DNA of 64,000 nt from Nitrososphaeria archaeon. Lineage in GTDB: Archaea; Thermoproteota; Nitrososphaeria; Nitrososphaerales; JAAOZN01. The stretch covers positions 1-64,000 of the forward strand of contig JARVJZ010000003.1 in NCBI GenBank assembly GCA_029775855.1. Direction: 5' to 3'. The notes under the pieces were generated by a model. It searched no databases, was not told where the DNA came from, and worked only from the letters and a program-made list of their open reading frames with translations. How positions within the stretch are numbered: the first letter of the stretch is position 1; the number at the start of each line of letters is the position of its first letter. Of the stretch, positions 54,653 to 64,000 are shown one piece after another. The position numbers and the translations under genes were made by a program.

Positions 54653-54660
54653 GATATAAG
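54653..54660 (-). promoter_or_regulatory. Candidate TATA box of the rRNA operon
   Basis: Complement CTTATATC lies about 26 nt upstream of the structured leader start and just downstream of the argF stop. Confidence 0.55.
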
Positions 54661-54671
54661 TGTTTACTTTT

Positions 54672-55604
54672 TTAGTCTGTGAGTAGGTGGTGTAGTATTG
54701 CTTTTTGTGTGTGTAGTCTGTTTTCAGCTTCTTCCCAGACTACTGACCATCTTCCGTCTATTACGGTGTCTGTGACTTCTTCTCCTCTGTGTGCTGGTAG
54801 GCAGTGCATGAATATAGCATCGGGTTTGGCTTGGGTCATTAGGTATTCATTTACTTGATATTTAGGTAGGAATATGCGTAGTCTTTGATCTCTTTCGTCG
54901 TCTTTTCCCATAGAGACGTATGTGTCTGTCATTACAACATCAGCTTCTGAGACTGCTTCTATGGGGTTTTCGGTTACAATGATATTCGCTTCACCGGCTT
55001 CTTTTAGTATTTCTTTTTTGGGTTGGTATGGTTTTGGGCAAGCTAATGTTAGTTTAAGATCAAGTTTTGCGCATGCTATTATAAGTGTGTTGGCTACATT
55101 GTTGTCTCCATCTCCTATCCATGCTATCTTTAAGTTGGTAAGCTTGCCTTTTGCTTCTTTTATCGTTTGGAGGTCTGCTAAGATTTGGCATGGGTGGTAG
55201 AGGTCAGACAGCCCGTTAATTACTGGGATGCTTGCGGCTTTTGCGAATCTTTCTAAATCTTTGTGGGAGATTACGCGCAGCATAGCTATGTCTACATATC
55301 TTGATAGTACTCTTGCGGTGTCTTCTATCGTTTCGCCTCTTGACAACTGCATTTCGTTTGAGTAGAGTGTGATGCTGCTTCCTCCTAGCTCTTTCATAGC
55401 AACTTCAAAGCTGATCCTTGTTCTAGTAGATGGTTTCTCAAATATTAGTGCTAATGTTTTGTCTGGTAGTGTTTTGTTGAGAATACCTTTTCGTCTTTCT
55501 TTTTTGAATTTGTCTGCTGTGTCGAGTATTGTGAGTATTTCTTCTGTCGTTAGTTCTTTCAGCGAGAGTATGTCTCTACCTTTTAGCGACATTTGCTTGT
55601 TCAT
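54672..55604 (-). CDS. argF: Ornithine carbamoyltransferase
   Basis: IFEKPSTRTRISFEVAMKELGGSSITLYSNEMQLSRGETIEDTARVLSRYVD...FMHCLPAHRGEEVTDTVIDG. Confidence 0.96.
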   Translation of the reverse strand: MNKQMSLKGRDILSLKELTTEEILTILDTADKFKKERRKGILNKTLPDKTLALIFEKPSTRTRISFEVAMKELGGSSITLYSNEMQLSRGETIEDTARVLSRYVDIAMLRVISHKDLERFAKAASIPVINGLSDLYHPCQILADLQTIKEAKGKLTNLKIAWIGDGDNNVANTLIIACAKLDLKLTLACPKPYQPKKEILKEAGEANIIVTENPIEAVSEADVVMTDTYVSMGKDDERDQRLRIFLPKYQVNEYLMTQAKPDAIFMHCLPAHRGEEVTDTVIDGRWSVVWEEAENRLHTQKAILHHLLTD

Positions 55605-55646
55605 AGTTAGCTCCGTTTTTAGGTGTATAATTGTGTTTCCGATTTG

Positions 55647-56558
55647 TTATTGTGCATTCAGTATGGATTTTATGAACTCATTTGGATCGAAGGGTTTGAG
55701 GCTGTCGTAGTTTTGTCCTGTGCCTAAGAATAGTATGGGTTTACTCGTTACGTAAACTATTGAGAGAGCTGCACCACCCTTTACATCTGCATCTACTTTG
55801 GTTAGCACTGCTGCATCGAAGTCTGTAAACTTTTGGAACTCTTTTGCTTGTGATACAGCATCATTTCCAGCTAGGGCGTCGCCAACGAATATCTTTAGAT
55901 CGGGTTTAGTTACTCTTATTATCTTCTCCATTTCATCCATTAAGTTTCTGCTTGTCTGCATCCTTCCTGCTGTATCGACTAGGACTACATCTACCTTGTG
56001 TTTTTTAGCGTAGATTACTGCGTCCTTAGCTACTGCAGCTGGATCTGCGCCGTATTTTTGCGTGATAACTTTTAGACCTAGCTTTTCTGCGTGTGTTGTT
56101 AGCTGCTCTATAGCGCCAGCTCTATGCGTGTCTGCGCAGGCTAATATGATGCTGTAGCCCTTTTGCTTTAGATAGTGGGCGAACTTGGCTATTGTTGTAG
56201 TTTTTCCTGTTCCGTTTATGCCCAAAAAGAGTATAATGTATGGTTCACCCTGTGTTTTTTTAGCTTCTATGAGAGATAGTAGGTTTATTGGCTGAGCTTT
56301 AAAGAATTCTTCTTTTATTATTGATGCTAACCTTTGTTTAAGATATTCATGTGTTGGTGTGCTTCTGCTGAGTTTTAGCCCTATGACTTCTTGTTTGATC
56401 TTTGAAGTTAGTGCTTTTACGACTTCTTCTGCTACATCGCTCTCAAGGAGAGCTATTTCAAAGTCCCATAGCGCTTTTTCAACTTCTGTTTCAGACAGAG
56501 TCTTTTGTGTTGCTAAAGTTGTTAGCGTGGAGATAGCCTTTTTTAGCTTCTCAAACAT
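55647..56558 (-). CDS. ftsY: Signal recognition particle receptor FtsY
   Basis: ILFLGINGTGKTTTIAKFAHYLKQKGYSIILACADTHRAGAIEQL...VLVDTAGRMQTSRNLMDEMEKI...KPILFLGTGQNYDSLKPFD. Confidence 0.95.
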   Translation of the reverse strand: MFEKLKKAISTLTTLATQKTLSETEVEKALWDFEIALLESDVAEEVVKALTSKIKQEVIGLKLSRSTPTHEYLKQRLASIIKEEFFKAQPINLLSLIEAKKTQGEPYIILFLGINGTGKTTTIAKFAHYLKQKGYSIILACADTHRAGAIEQLTTHAEKLGLKVITQKYGADPAAVAKDAVIYAKKHKVDVVLVDTAGRMQTSRNLMDEMEKIIRVTKPDLKIFVGDALAGNDAVSQAKEFQKFTDFDAAVLTKVDADVKGGAALSIVYVTSKPILFLGTGQNYDSLKPFDPNEFIKSILNAQ

Positions 56559-56564
56559 TTCTGC

Positions 56565-56993
56565 TTAACCCGTTTGTAGGCTTGCTGCCAGGTTATTTAC
56601 TTCAGCTCGGTGTGAGTTTATTTTGTTTTCGAGTTCGGTCTTCTGAGCGCTTATGTTTGACAGCGCATTTTCTAGTTCACTTATGCGTGTAGTTAGGTAG
56701 TTTAATACATATTCTTTGTTCTTCTCGATGACTACCCCTGCGCCTAAGTTAATTAGAAGAGTATCTGCTTTTGGCGATTTGACTCGCATTAGAACGCCTG
56801 CGCCCAGAGGTAATAGTATTTCTGAATCAGAGCCTTCTGGAATAGATTTAAGTGCGTTTAAGGTAGCTCTGCTATCTAAGATAGCTCTTGCTACCAATGT
56901 TTCTCTAGTAGTGAGTTCATTATAGTATGTCTCAAGGGCTCTTAGCTCTACAAGCATCCTTTGAATTTTTTCTTCTACACTCAACCCAAGCAT
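56565..56993 (-). CDS. pfdA: Prefoldin subunit alpha
   Basis: Coiled-coil ends around EGSDSEILLPLGAGVLMRVKSPKADTLLINLGAGVVIEKN; next to ftsY. Confidence 0.87.
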   Translation of the reverse strand: MLGLSVEEKIQRMLVELRALETYYNELTTRETLVARAILDSRATLNALKSIPEGSDSEILLPLGAGVLMRVKSPKADTLLINLGAGVVIEKNKEYVLNYLTTRISELENALSNISAQKTELENKINSHRAEVNNLAASLQTG

Positions 56994-57013
56994 TGGTGGC
57001 TCTTAACCCACAT

Positions 57014-57667
57014 TTAAACCTTGAACACTCTACTGAGAATCATCAGCTCCGGTCCTGTGGTTAGAGAGCCTACGACTGCGTTATTTTTGTTAACTAATAT
57101 GCCTGATGTGACGAATGGTACACCACCATTTATCGTTGCTGGTTCAACCTCTACTGAAAGAATTTCTGAGAGTCTTTCTAATTCTTTTTGTGAGGCTTTT
57201 GGGTGGACTGCTGCACCTTTATCCGTTGCGGTGACCATGGAGCCTACTTGCGTATATCCGGCTATTGTTAGTGTTTCCACGGGCACATCCAATATTTCCT
57301 TTACAGTTTTAAGTGATTCTGAGTGTAGGAGAGGTGAAGCTACTGCACCTTTGTTGTTGGCTGCTATGAGATTTCCTACGCTTGTATATTTACTTGGTAG
57401 TCTCGCTACTCTTAGACCGGTATCTCTGCTTAATGTTCTGATTTCTTCGTCTTCAGCTAACTTTGATACGAGTATGCCGTTGTCGTTTAGAGCTACTAAG
57501 GGGCCTAAGAGGCGTGAGCCTGCTATTGAGGTTCTAATTGGTGTCACATTTAGTAAGATGGAGAGCTTAGAGCATTTGGTTTGTGCTAGGCCTTTTGGTG
57601 TCAGTATGAATCTATTATTTGCTTTGAGGAAGACACCTATATTAGGTGACCTATAGATGTCAAGCAT
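57014..57667 (-). CDS. eif6: Translation initiation factor IF-6
   Basis: MLDIYRSPNIGVFLKANNRFIL...GSRLLGPLVALNDNGILVSKLAEDEEI...VGNLIAANNKGAVASPLL...GSMVTATDKGAAVHP. Confidence 0.94.
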   Translation of the reverse strand: MLDIYRSPNIGVFLKANNRFILTPKGLAQTKCSKLSILLNVTPIRTSIAGSRLLGPLVALNDNGILVSKLAEDEEIRTLSRDTGLRVARLPSKYTSVGNLIAANNKGAVASPLLHSESLKTVKEILDVPVETLTIAGYTQVGSMVTATDKGAAVHPKASQKELERLSEILSVEVEPATINGGVPFVTSGILVNKNNAVVGSLTTGPELMILSRVFKV

Positions 57668-57796
57668 GTATATACCCATGTCTTCTAGCAGCCTCTTGAT
57701 GTCAAGGTTCCTACCTCTGAGACTTTAATGTAGGTGAACTTAAGTCTTAAGGCTTAGGAGAGGGTTAAATAGATCGTATTTGCTTGGGGGATTGGT

Positions 57797-58843
57797 TTGG
57801 ATTCACATGTAATGGAGCTACCTCGTGTAATTCAGATAGGGTATGGGGTGATTAAAGAGGTTGGAGAGTTTCTCTCCAAATTTTCGCCGGAAAGTGTGCT
57901 TATAGTAAGTGGGCCTATTGTGTGGGCTAGGGTTAGTAAAGTCGTTGAAGACGCGTTTAAAGAGAAGGGGCTTACCTACCGATGTCTTCAAATTAACGAT
58001 TCGACTAGCAAAGAGGTTGAGGTTGCAGAGAAAACTGCTAGAGTATTCAAGGCGGATTTGATAGTAGGCTTAGGAGGCGGGCGGGCTGTAGATGTAGCAA
58101 AACTTGCTGCATATAATTGTCAATCAATGTTTGTAAGCATACCTACAAGTGCATCTCATGATGGGATAGCAAGCCCATTCGCATCTATAAAAGGTGGAAA
58201 TAGACCTTACTCATACACCACAAAGCCTCCGCTTGGCGTTCTAGCTGATGTAGATCTGATAGCACAAGCCCCGCAGAGACTTCTTGCTGCTGGCTGTGGT
58301 GATCTTATCTCTAAGATAACTGCAGTTAGGGATTGGATGCTAGCTAGAGATGAGAAACATGAATACTATGGTAATTATGCAGCAAACTTAGCGTTGATGA
58401 GTGCGGAAATCGTGTTATCAGAGGCTAAAGGTATTGGGCGTGGTAATAAAGAGTATGTTAGAGATGTTGTTGAAGCTTTGATTAGCGCTGGTGTAGCTGC
58501 CGGTATAGCTGGAAGCAGTAGACCTTGTAGCGGCGCCGAACATCTATTCAGCCACGCGTTGGATATAATTGCACCAGGCATAGGTCTTCACGGCGAAAAA
58601 TGTGGCCTAGGCGCTATTATGATGGCCAAGCTGCATAATTTAGATTGGGTTAAGTTAAGAAGCGCGCTCTACGATGTTAACGCGCCGGTGAATGCTTTAA
58701 AGATTGGGCTTGATGCAGATCAAGTTGCGAAGGCTCTTGTTTTAGCACCAGACATTAGACCAGAAAGGTACACCATTTTGCATAAGCTACGGTTAAGCTT
58801 TGAGGAAGCCAAAATGCTCGCTAGAGAGGTTGGTGTGGTCTAA
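57797..58843 (+). CDS. egsA: sn-glycerol-1-phosphate dehydrogenase
   Basis: LIVGLGGGRAVDVAKLAAYNCQSMFVSIPTSASHDGIASPFASIKG...RPCSGAEHLFSHALD...LHGEKCGLGAIMMAKLH. Confidence 0.95.
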   Translation: MDSHVMELPRVIQIGYGVIKEVGEFLSKFSPESVLIVSGPIVWARVSKVVEDAFKEKGLTYRCLQINDSTSKEVEVAEKTARVFKADLIVGLGGGRAVDVAKLAAYNCQSMFVSIPTSASHDGIASPFASIKGGNRPYSYTTKPPLGVLADVDLIAQAPQRLLAAGCGDLISKITAVRDWMLARDEKHEYYGNYAANLALMSAEIVLSEAKGIGRGNKEYVRDVVEALISAGVAAGIAGSSRPCSGAEHLFSHALDIIAPGIGLHGEKCGLGAIMMAKLHNLDWVKLRSALYDVNAPVNALKIGLDADQVAKALVLAPDIRPERYTILHKLRLSFEEAKMLAREVGVV

Positions 58844-58854
58844 CCTTCTTCTTT

Positions 58855-59628
58855 CTAATGGTCTTCGGTCTTCTGAGACTCTATCTTTTTGACTTCTTGT
58901 TGCGGCTTCTCTTCCTTCTTCTTTTCCGCTTGATATTCTTCTATAAACACAACTTTTTCTACGCCAGATACGTATTTGAAGATGTCTCTTGAAATGCCTC
59001 TTTTGCTTATCTGCAAGCCTTCGAACAAATAGGTTTCCTCAGGCAGCTGTATTTTTACTATATTTCCTTCAATCGCAAAGGAAATCTTCTTCTCATCTAT
59101 GTTGAGCCAGCGTCTAATGAGATATAGTATTTTTTCTGCTGGTTCTTCAAGTTTCTTCACTACTTCTATGGTGTAGGTTAGCACTTTTCCGGCTAAGCGG
59201 TGGTTAAAGTCTACTTGCACTCGACCTGACCCTACAAACCTTACTACGCCAACCCTCCCTTCAACTTCTACCTCATCGCCGACTGCTATTTCGTGAGCTT
59301 TTTCACCGAACTTTCTTAGCGGAATGAGCTTGATCTTACTGGCGTCTCTCTGCCCAAAAGCCTTTTCCGGCGGGATGTCGATGTTGACCTTCTCTCCTAC
59401 TGATGCTTGTTTGAGCGCGTCGTCTAAGCCGGGTATAACCCAGCCTTCTCCTACTGAGACTAGCCGCGGCTCATATCTTCTGGATGGGTCGTATATGCCT
59501 AGAGCCTTAGCCTCTTCTTCTACTGTTGTCTCTAAGGGTTCGTTTGTATCTTTTACTTTACCGGTTAAATTAACCAGCACCAAAGTTCCTGTTTCGAGCG
59601 CCAACTTAGAGCACAGATACGCCATCAA
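58855..59628 (-). CDS. FKBP-type peptidyl-prolyl isomerase, SlyD-like
   Basis: VIPGLDDALKQASVGEKVNIDIPPEKAFGQRDASKIKLIPLRKF...VQVDFNHRLAGKVLTYTIEVVKK. Confidence 0.9.
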   Translation of the reverse strand: MMAYLCSKLALETGTLVLVNLTGKVKDTNEPLETTVEEEAKALGIYDPSRRYEPRLVSVGEGWVIPGLDDALKQASVGEKVNIDIPPEKAFGQRDASKIKLIPLRKFGEKAHEIAVGDEVEVEGRVGVVRFVGSGRVQVDFNHRLAGKVLTYTIEVVKKLEEPAEKILYLIRRWLNIDEKKISFAIEGNIVKIQLPEETYLFEGLQISKRGISRDIFKYVSGVEKVVFIEEYQAEKKKEEKPQQEVKKIESQKTEDH

Positions 59629-59703
59629 AGACTCTGCTAAAATACTTGTCGCTAACTATGCCGGATACTAGATGCTGGATGACGAATGTCGAAGGTGCGT
59701 TAC

Positions 59704-60855
59704 CTAGTTTAATTGTGAGAGTACTTTGAGAGCTTCATCTAAAGCAGCTGCGGTGCTGTTCTGGTATCCCAGCTGGTTGAGTGCGGCTGAGACTGCTGTA
59801 ACGGTAGTCAAGACGTGCGGTGTGTTTACTTCACCCATGCAGCCTATTCTAAAGACTTTACCTCTGAATTCTCCGAAGCCTCCTGCTACTAGCACATCAA
59901 ATTTGTCGTCAAGTAGCTTTCTGAACTTTGCATCTTCTATGCCAGTGGGATAATTGAACGCTAATACCACGTTAGACCTTACATCTTCTTTTGCGGTTGG
60001 TTTAAGGTTTATTGCTGAAAGTGATCTGTAGAATGCTTCTGAGCAGATCTTGTGTCTTCTTATGCGGTTATCTAAACCCTCCTCTAAGAGCATTGTTAAT
60101 GCTTCATCTAGAGCGTAAAAGAGTGGTAGGGCTGGTGTAAATGGTGTTTCTCCTCTTTCAGCGAATTTAAAGTATCTAGGCATATTGAAGTAGTGTCTTG
60201 GCGGCGGCGGATTACTCTCTAGATACTTCTTGACCTTATTACTTACCGAAACTATAACGACACCAGGTGGGGCAGCTAGGCACTTTTGGCTACCAGCTAT
60301 GCAAATATCGACACCTAACTCATCAACTGGAAGCTCATCTCCACCCAGTATGGAGATCGCATCAACGATATAGAAGGCGCCTAGATCTGAGGCTAGCTTA
60401 CCTAATTCTTTGAGCCACCTAAACGTGACTCCAGTTGAAGTCTCGTTATACACCACAAAAACAGCTTTGATATCTTTGTTAGCTTCTGCTAAAGCACGAA
60501 TCTTATCCATTCTCGGTGCATCGCCAAGAGGTGCATCTGCAACAATAGCTTTACCGCCTGCAGCTTCAACTTGCTCTGCGGCTCTCTGCCCGAATTCACC
60601 AAATACGGTGACGAGCACTTTATCCCCTGGTCTGACTATGTTTGTTACAGCAGCTTCTACGCCACCTGAGCCTGATGCCGTGAAGACTATTATGTCGCTT
60701 TTTGTTAGAAAGACTTTCTGGCATTTTTCGATTATACCTTTATAGAGCTGTGTGAAGGCTGGACTTCTGTGGTTTATTATCGGTTTAACCATGGCTAGCA
60801 TAACTCTTTCAGGCACATTTGTTGGACCTGGTATCATGACAAGTTTCTTTCGCAT
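59704..60855 (-). CDS. Class V aminotransferase (alanine-glyoxylate/serine-pyruvate type)
   Basis: MRKKLVMIPGPTNVPERVMLAMVKPIINHRSPAF...FTASGSGGVEAAVTNIVRPGDKVLV...ICIAGSQKCLAAPPGV. Track ORF extends to 60915. Confidence 0.92.
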   Translation of the reverse strand: MRKKLVMIPGPTNVPERVMLAMVKPIINHRSPAFTQLYKGIIEKCQKVFLTKSDIIVFTASGSGGVEAAVTNIVRPGDKVLVTVFGEFGQRAAEQVEAAGGKAIVADAPLGDAPRMDKIRALAEANKDIKAVFVVYNETSTGVTFRWLKELGKLASDLGAFYIVDAISILGGDELPVDELGVDICIAGSQKCLAAPPGVVIVSVSNKVKKYLESNPPPPRHYFNMPRYFKFAERGETPFTPALPLFYALDEALTMLLEEGLDNRIRRHKICSEAFYRSLSAINLKPTAKEDVRSNVVLAFNYPTGIEDAKFRKLLDDKFDVLVAGGFGEFRGKVFRIGCMGEVNTPHVLTTVTAVSAALNQLGYQNSTAAALDEALKVLSQLN

Positions 60856-60897
60856 ATTTCGAAGAATGTTTATGATAGATATAAGCTTTAATGTGTT

Positions 60898-60919
60898 ATA
60901 TTTGACAATCGTCAAATAT
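60898..60919. promoter_or_regulatory. Perfect 9-bp inverted repeat, candidate operator
   Basis: ATATTTGAC-AATC-GTCAAATAT, upstream of the aminotransferase TATA-like TTATAT on the complement. Confidence 0.5.
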
Positions 60920-60958
60920 TCTTTGGATTATATTTGTTTTCTATCGGCGTTTACTTGA

Positions 60959-61477
60959 TTATTTTTTATCGCTTAGTTGCCTAAGCCTCTCCACCCCTTT
61001 TATCTCAGAGATTATCACAGCAACGGCTCTTGGGACAAGTTCTTCCCACGCTTCTCCACTTAACATTCTCCGCCTCACTTCAGTAGCAGAGTAGGTAGAG
61101 CGCTCATGGAACGGTATATCTAGCACCTCTACATTCTCTTCTTGAAAAAGTCTTCTTGTTAACGGGTCGTTAGAGAAGACTACATCGAACTTAGGTACCA
61201 TAGATTTAACCGAAGCAACCCAAAGTGAATGTGCTGAAGCATCAGGTAGGGGTATAATCATCACCCTTCTGCAATCTATGCTTGCTTCTTCTAATGCAGC
61301 CTTTATCATACGAATTCTCTCCCCGGCTGTAAATGGGTTATCTGTTTGATGGCTCTTCTCCGCCGAACCTACAATGATATACAAAGTGGCAACCTTCCCA
61401 AGAGCGTATTTCACAGCAAAGAGGTGCCCGAGATGAAATGGTTGAAAACGTCCTATCAAGAGACCGCTGTGCCACAT
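60959..61477 (-). CDS. nadM: Nicotinamide-nucleotide adenylyltransferase
   Basis: GLLIGRFQPFHLGHLFAVKYAL...IIVGSAEKSHQTDNPFTAGERIRMIKAAL...ERSTYSATEVRRRMLSGEAWEELVP. Confidence 0.93.
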   Translation of the reverse strand: MWHSGLLIGRFQPFHLGHLFAVKYALGKVATLYIIVGSAEKSHQTDNPFTAGERIRMIKAALEEASIDCRRVMIIPLPDASAHSLWVASVKSMVPKFDVVFSNDPLTRRLFQEENVEVLDIPFHERSTYSATEVRRRMLSGEAWEELVPRAVAVIISEIKGVERLRQLSDKK

Positions 61478-61538
61478 ACCCGCCTCTTTAGAAGAGGGAG
61501 AATTATTTAAACACCTAACTAGAGTTAGAGAAGACGCT

Positions 61539-62597
61539 TTGAGCGAAGTTACAATCGATGGGTCCTATGGCGAAGGGGGAGGGCAGATACTCAGAACAGC
61601 GGTAGCCCTATCTGCCATAATAGGTAAGCCTGTAAAGGTCGTTAGGATTAGGGCTGGTAGACCTAATCCTGGTCTTAGACCTCAGCACGTCGGCACTATA
61701 AGAATCATAGCTTCCATGTGTGATGCAGAAGTAGATGGTCTTGCTGTAGGTTCGGATACGATAATCTTTAAACCTAAGAATCTTGTCGCCAGGAGCGTAA
61801 GATATGATATTGGGTCTGCTGGCGCTATAACTCTTTTACTGCAAGTCGCGGTTATAGTTGCTGCTAAAGTTGGACAGAGGTGCAGTTTTGAAATTGTAGG
61901 CGGCACAGACGTTAAGTGGAGCCCAACTATAGACTACTTTAACCAAGTCTACATCAGAGCGTTGAAAGCGCTAGGAATTAATGTGAAGCTGAGTGTAGAA
62001 AGGCGTGGCTACTACCCTAAAGGAGGCGGGTTAGTTAAAGTTGAAGTTGAGCCAACTAAGAGCATAAAGCCCATAACGCTGCTGGAGCATACACCAAACC
62101 CTATAAACATAATCAGTGTATGTTCACAACTGCCCTTTGAAGTAGCTAAAAGACAGCTCAACGCAGCCTTAACCACGCTTCAGCGGCATAAAGTTGAGAT
62201 AGGTGAAGTTAGACCCACATTAGAACAGTCTTTCGGCGCTGGAACATCTATAACGATCTATAGTGTAGATGAAGACAAAGGAACTTACGTGGGTGCAGAC
62301 GCTGTTGGTGAAAAAGGTAAGCCAGCCGAACTTGTGGGTAAGGAAGCTGCAGAGAAGTTTCTGGTCGAATGGTCTGCAAATACACCAGTAGATTCTCATC
62401 TTGCAGATATGCTTGTGCTACCTCTGTGTTTAGCAGATGATGTGTCAACATACAAGACACCTAAGCTTACGCAGCATCTTGAAACCAACTTATATGTTGT
62501 AAGTAGAATAACTGGATGCAACTATGAGCTAAAAAGGCGTAGTTCTGAGGCTGTTGAAGTCAAGATTACACCAAAAATGTATTGGCGAGCGGTTTAA
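61539..62597 (+). CDS. rtcA: RNA 3'-terminal phosphate cyclase
   Basis: IDGSYGEGGGQILRTAVALSAIIGKPVKVVRIRAGRPNPGLRPQHVGTIRI...GYYPKGGGLVKVEVEP...HLADMLVLPLCLA. Confidence 0.95.
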   Translation: MSEVTIDGSYGEGGGQILRTAVALSAIIGKPVKVVRIRAGRPNPGLRPQHVGTIRIIASMCDAEVDGLAVGSDTIIFKPKNLVARSVRYDIGSAGAITLLLQVAVIVAAKVGQRCSFEIVGGTDVKWSPTIDYFNQVYIRALKALGINVKLSVERRGYYPKGGGLVKVEVEPTKSIKPITLLEHTPNPINIISVCSQLPFEVAKRQLNAALTTLQRHKVEIGEVRPTLEQSFGAGTSITIYSVDEDKGTYVGADAVGEKGKPAELVGKEAAEKFLVEWSANTPVDSHLADMLVLPLCLADDVSTYKTPKLTQHLETNLYVVSRITGCNYELKRRSSEAVEVKITPKMYWRAV

Positions 62598-62640
62598 ATA
62601 ACATTAGTATTTTAAGGAAGGTTAAAACTAGTGGTAGCGT

Positions 62641-64000
62641 TTGAAAAGTCTAATTCTCCAAACACGAACATTCAGCCTACCTATACTTTACTTAGTGACC
62701 TTCATTACACGCGTTGGCTTTGGAGCCATTGTGATAGCATTCCCCCATTATGTGATTGCAGATAGCTTTATGACTGGCGTAGTGCTTTCGATCTACCCTA
62801 TCTTTGAGGCGCTTTCAGCAGCTCCTGTTGGTATGTATGTTGATAGGAGAGGTCGCAAGAATATGTTATTCTTTGGGTTAATGAGCATAGCAATTTTAAC
62901 CTTCTTGATTGGTTTATCGAGGGACGTGCTTTACATCACTGTGGTGCATGGTTTAATGGGTATCTCAGCGGCTGCGGTAATAGTATCAACCCTCACTATG
63001 ATTACAGACCTTACAAAGATAAGCGATAGAGGAGTAGGGATGGGCGTATTTGACCTAGCAAACATAGCGGGCTACGCTGGAGGGATACTTATAGGCACTT
63101 GGCTCTACACAACATTCGAAACTAATCCAAGCTATGTATTCTTCTCAGTAGCTGCTCTTCTATTAGCAGTAGTTATCTTAGTAAAGGTGTTAGTAACTGA
63201 GCCGCCTCACGAAACCTTGAGAGCACCGCTTACATTCAACTTCTTTAAGGCGCTCAGCTGGAAGATAAAGGCTCTTCTACCCTTATGGTTCGCACTTACA
63301 ACCTTAGTTGGAATAGCTTTCTTCATACCAAAAGCTCTAACCTTAGGCGGCTACACAATCACCGAATCTGGACTACTATTATTTGCTGGAGCAGTAGGCA
63401 TGGGAATTGGAGCAGCATTTTTCGGTAGGCTCTCTGATAAGATTGGAAGAGAGAAGACTATGTGGATAGGAATAGCTGGCATGCTTATGCTGCTTCCATC
63501 ATTAGCTCTATCACTATCACCAGATACCAACCCCAGCTACCCCAACTTTGGAACATATCTTTATGCCATTGCGCCCTCAGCGCTTCTAACCTCAGCTCTA
63601 GTCCCCTCTATCTTGGCTCTAGTAGGCGATACAGCACGCTCAACCTTACGCGGCTCTGCTATGGGACTCTACAGCATAATGCTCAGCATAGGAATAGCTG
63701 CCGGCAACTTGATCGGAGGCATATCTGGACAAATAGGTGGACTGCCAACAATACTTTATGCTGCAGAAGGTGTCTTTATATCAGCAGTCATCATCTCACT
63801 TCTACTAAGCCGATTAACAAATAAAAGAGAACTGGGAGTCAACACAGATCCAAAGACAATACCCAAAATACTAACACTGAGCTACTGGATGAGGTTCATA
63901 AAATTCAACATAGTCGGATTAACCGGAGTCTTTGTCAACCAAGGACTACTAATCCTTTTAACCACCTTAGGCTTATACTACCTCTACTCAGCCATCATAG
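62641..64000 (+). CDS. MFS transporter, truncated by the window end
   Basis: My translation from TTG 62641 stays open to 64000: MKSLILQTRTFSLPILYLVTFITRVGFGAIVIAFPHYVIADSFMTGVVLSIYPIFEALSAAPVGMYVDRRGRKNMLFFGL... Absent from the track because it is incomplete. Confidence 0.85.
   Translation, partial: MKSLILQTRTFSLPILYLVTFITRVGFGAIVIAFPHYVIADSFMTGVVLSIYPIFEALSAAPVGMYVDRRGRKNMLFFGLMSIAILTFLIGLSRDVLYITVVHGLMGISAAAVIVSTLTMITDLTKISDRGVGMGVFDLANIAGYAGGILIGTWLYTTFETNPSYVFFSVAALLLAVVILVKVLVTEPPHETLRAPLTFNFFKALSWKIKALLPLWFALTTLVGIAFFIPKALTLGGYTITESGLLLFAGAVGMGIGAAFFGRLSDKIGREKTMWIGIAGMLMLLPSLALSLSPDTNPSYPNFGTYLYAIAPSALLTSALVPSILALVGDTARSTLRGSAMGLYSIMLSIGIAAGNLIGGISGQIGGLPTILYAAEGVFISAVIISLLLSRLTNKRELGVNTDPKTIPKILTLSYWMRFIKFNIVGLTGVFVNQGLLILLTTLGLYYLYSAII

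Noticed and set aside
57021-57656. 211-aa plus-strand ORF
   Set aside because: Antisense shadow of eif6, which is clearly the coding strand.
63462-63824. 120-aa plus-strand ORF in the track
   Set aside because: Alternative frame within the truncated MFS transporter starting at 62641.

Overview
The window appears to come from a thermophilic TACK-type archaeon. That placement is an inference from the gene set, the archaeal rRNA sequences and the tRNA introns; I ran no database search. It opens with a large CRISPR array at 85-3451: 53 identical 24-nt repeats GAATCTCACATAGAGAATTGAAAG plus one degenerate terminal repeat, and 53 spacers of 34-44 nt. No cas genes are visible in the following 60 kb. 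The rest is mostly dense housekeeping sequence: rpo6, alba, apgM, rps10, lhr, ppdK, purP x2, mfnB, an etfABCX/fix-type cluster, moaA, pckG, thrC, fumC, clc, nurA-herA-rad50-like, hisC, a complement-strand 16S-23S rRNA operon, argF, ftsY, pfdA, eif6, egsA, nadM, rtcA and four MFS transporters. There are three tRNAs. The main points for follow-up are: (1) a tRNA-Ser(TGA) whose class II fold needs removal of three introns of about 16, 30 and 12 nt; (2) a rad50-like gene whose conserved N-terminus lies upstream of the tracked start, with a CTG codon overlapping the TGA stop of a 49-aa ORF behind a strong SD, and no mre11 alongside; (3) a multi-tier structured RNA in the rRNA leader plus explicit 16S and 23S processing stems; (4) a CRISPR spacer beginning with an 11-nt exact reverse complement of its own repeat; (5) several small membrane-protein ORFs missed by the 60-aa ORF cutoff. 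No mobile element or unambiguous new defence system was seen.
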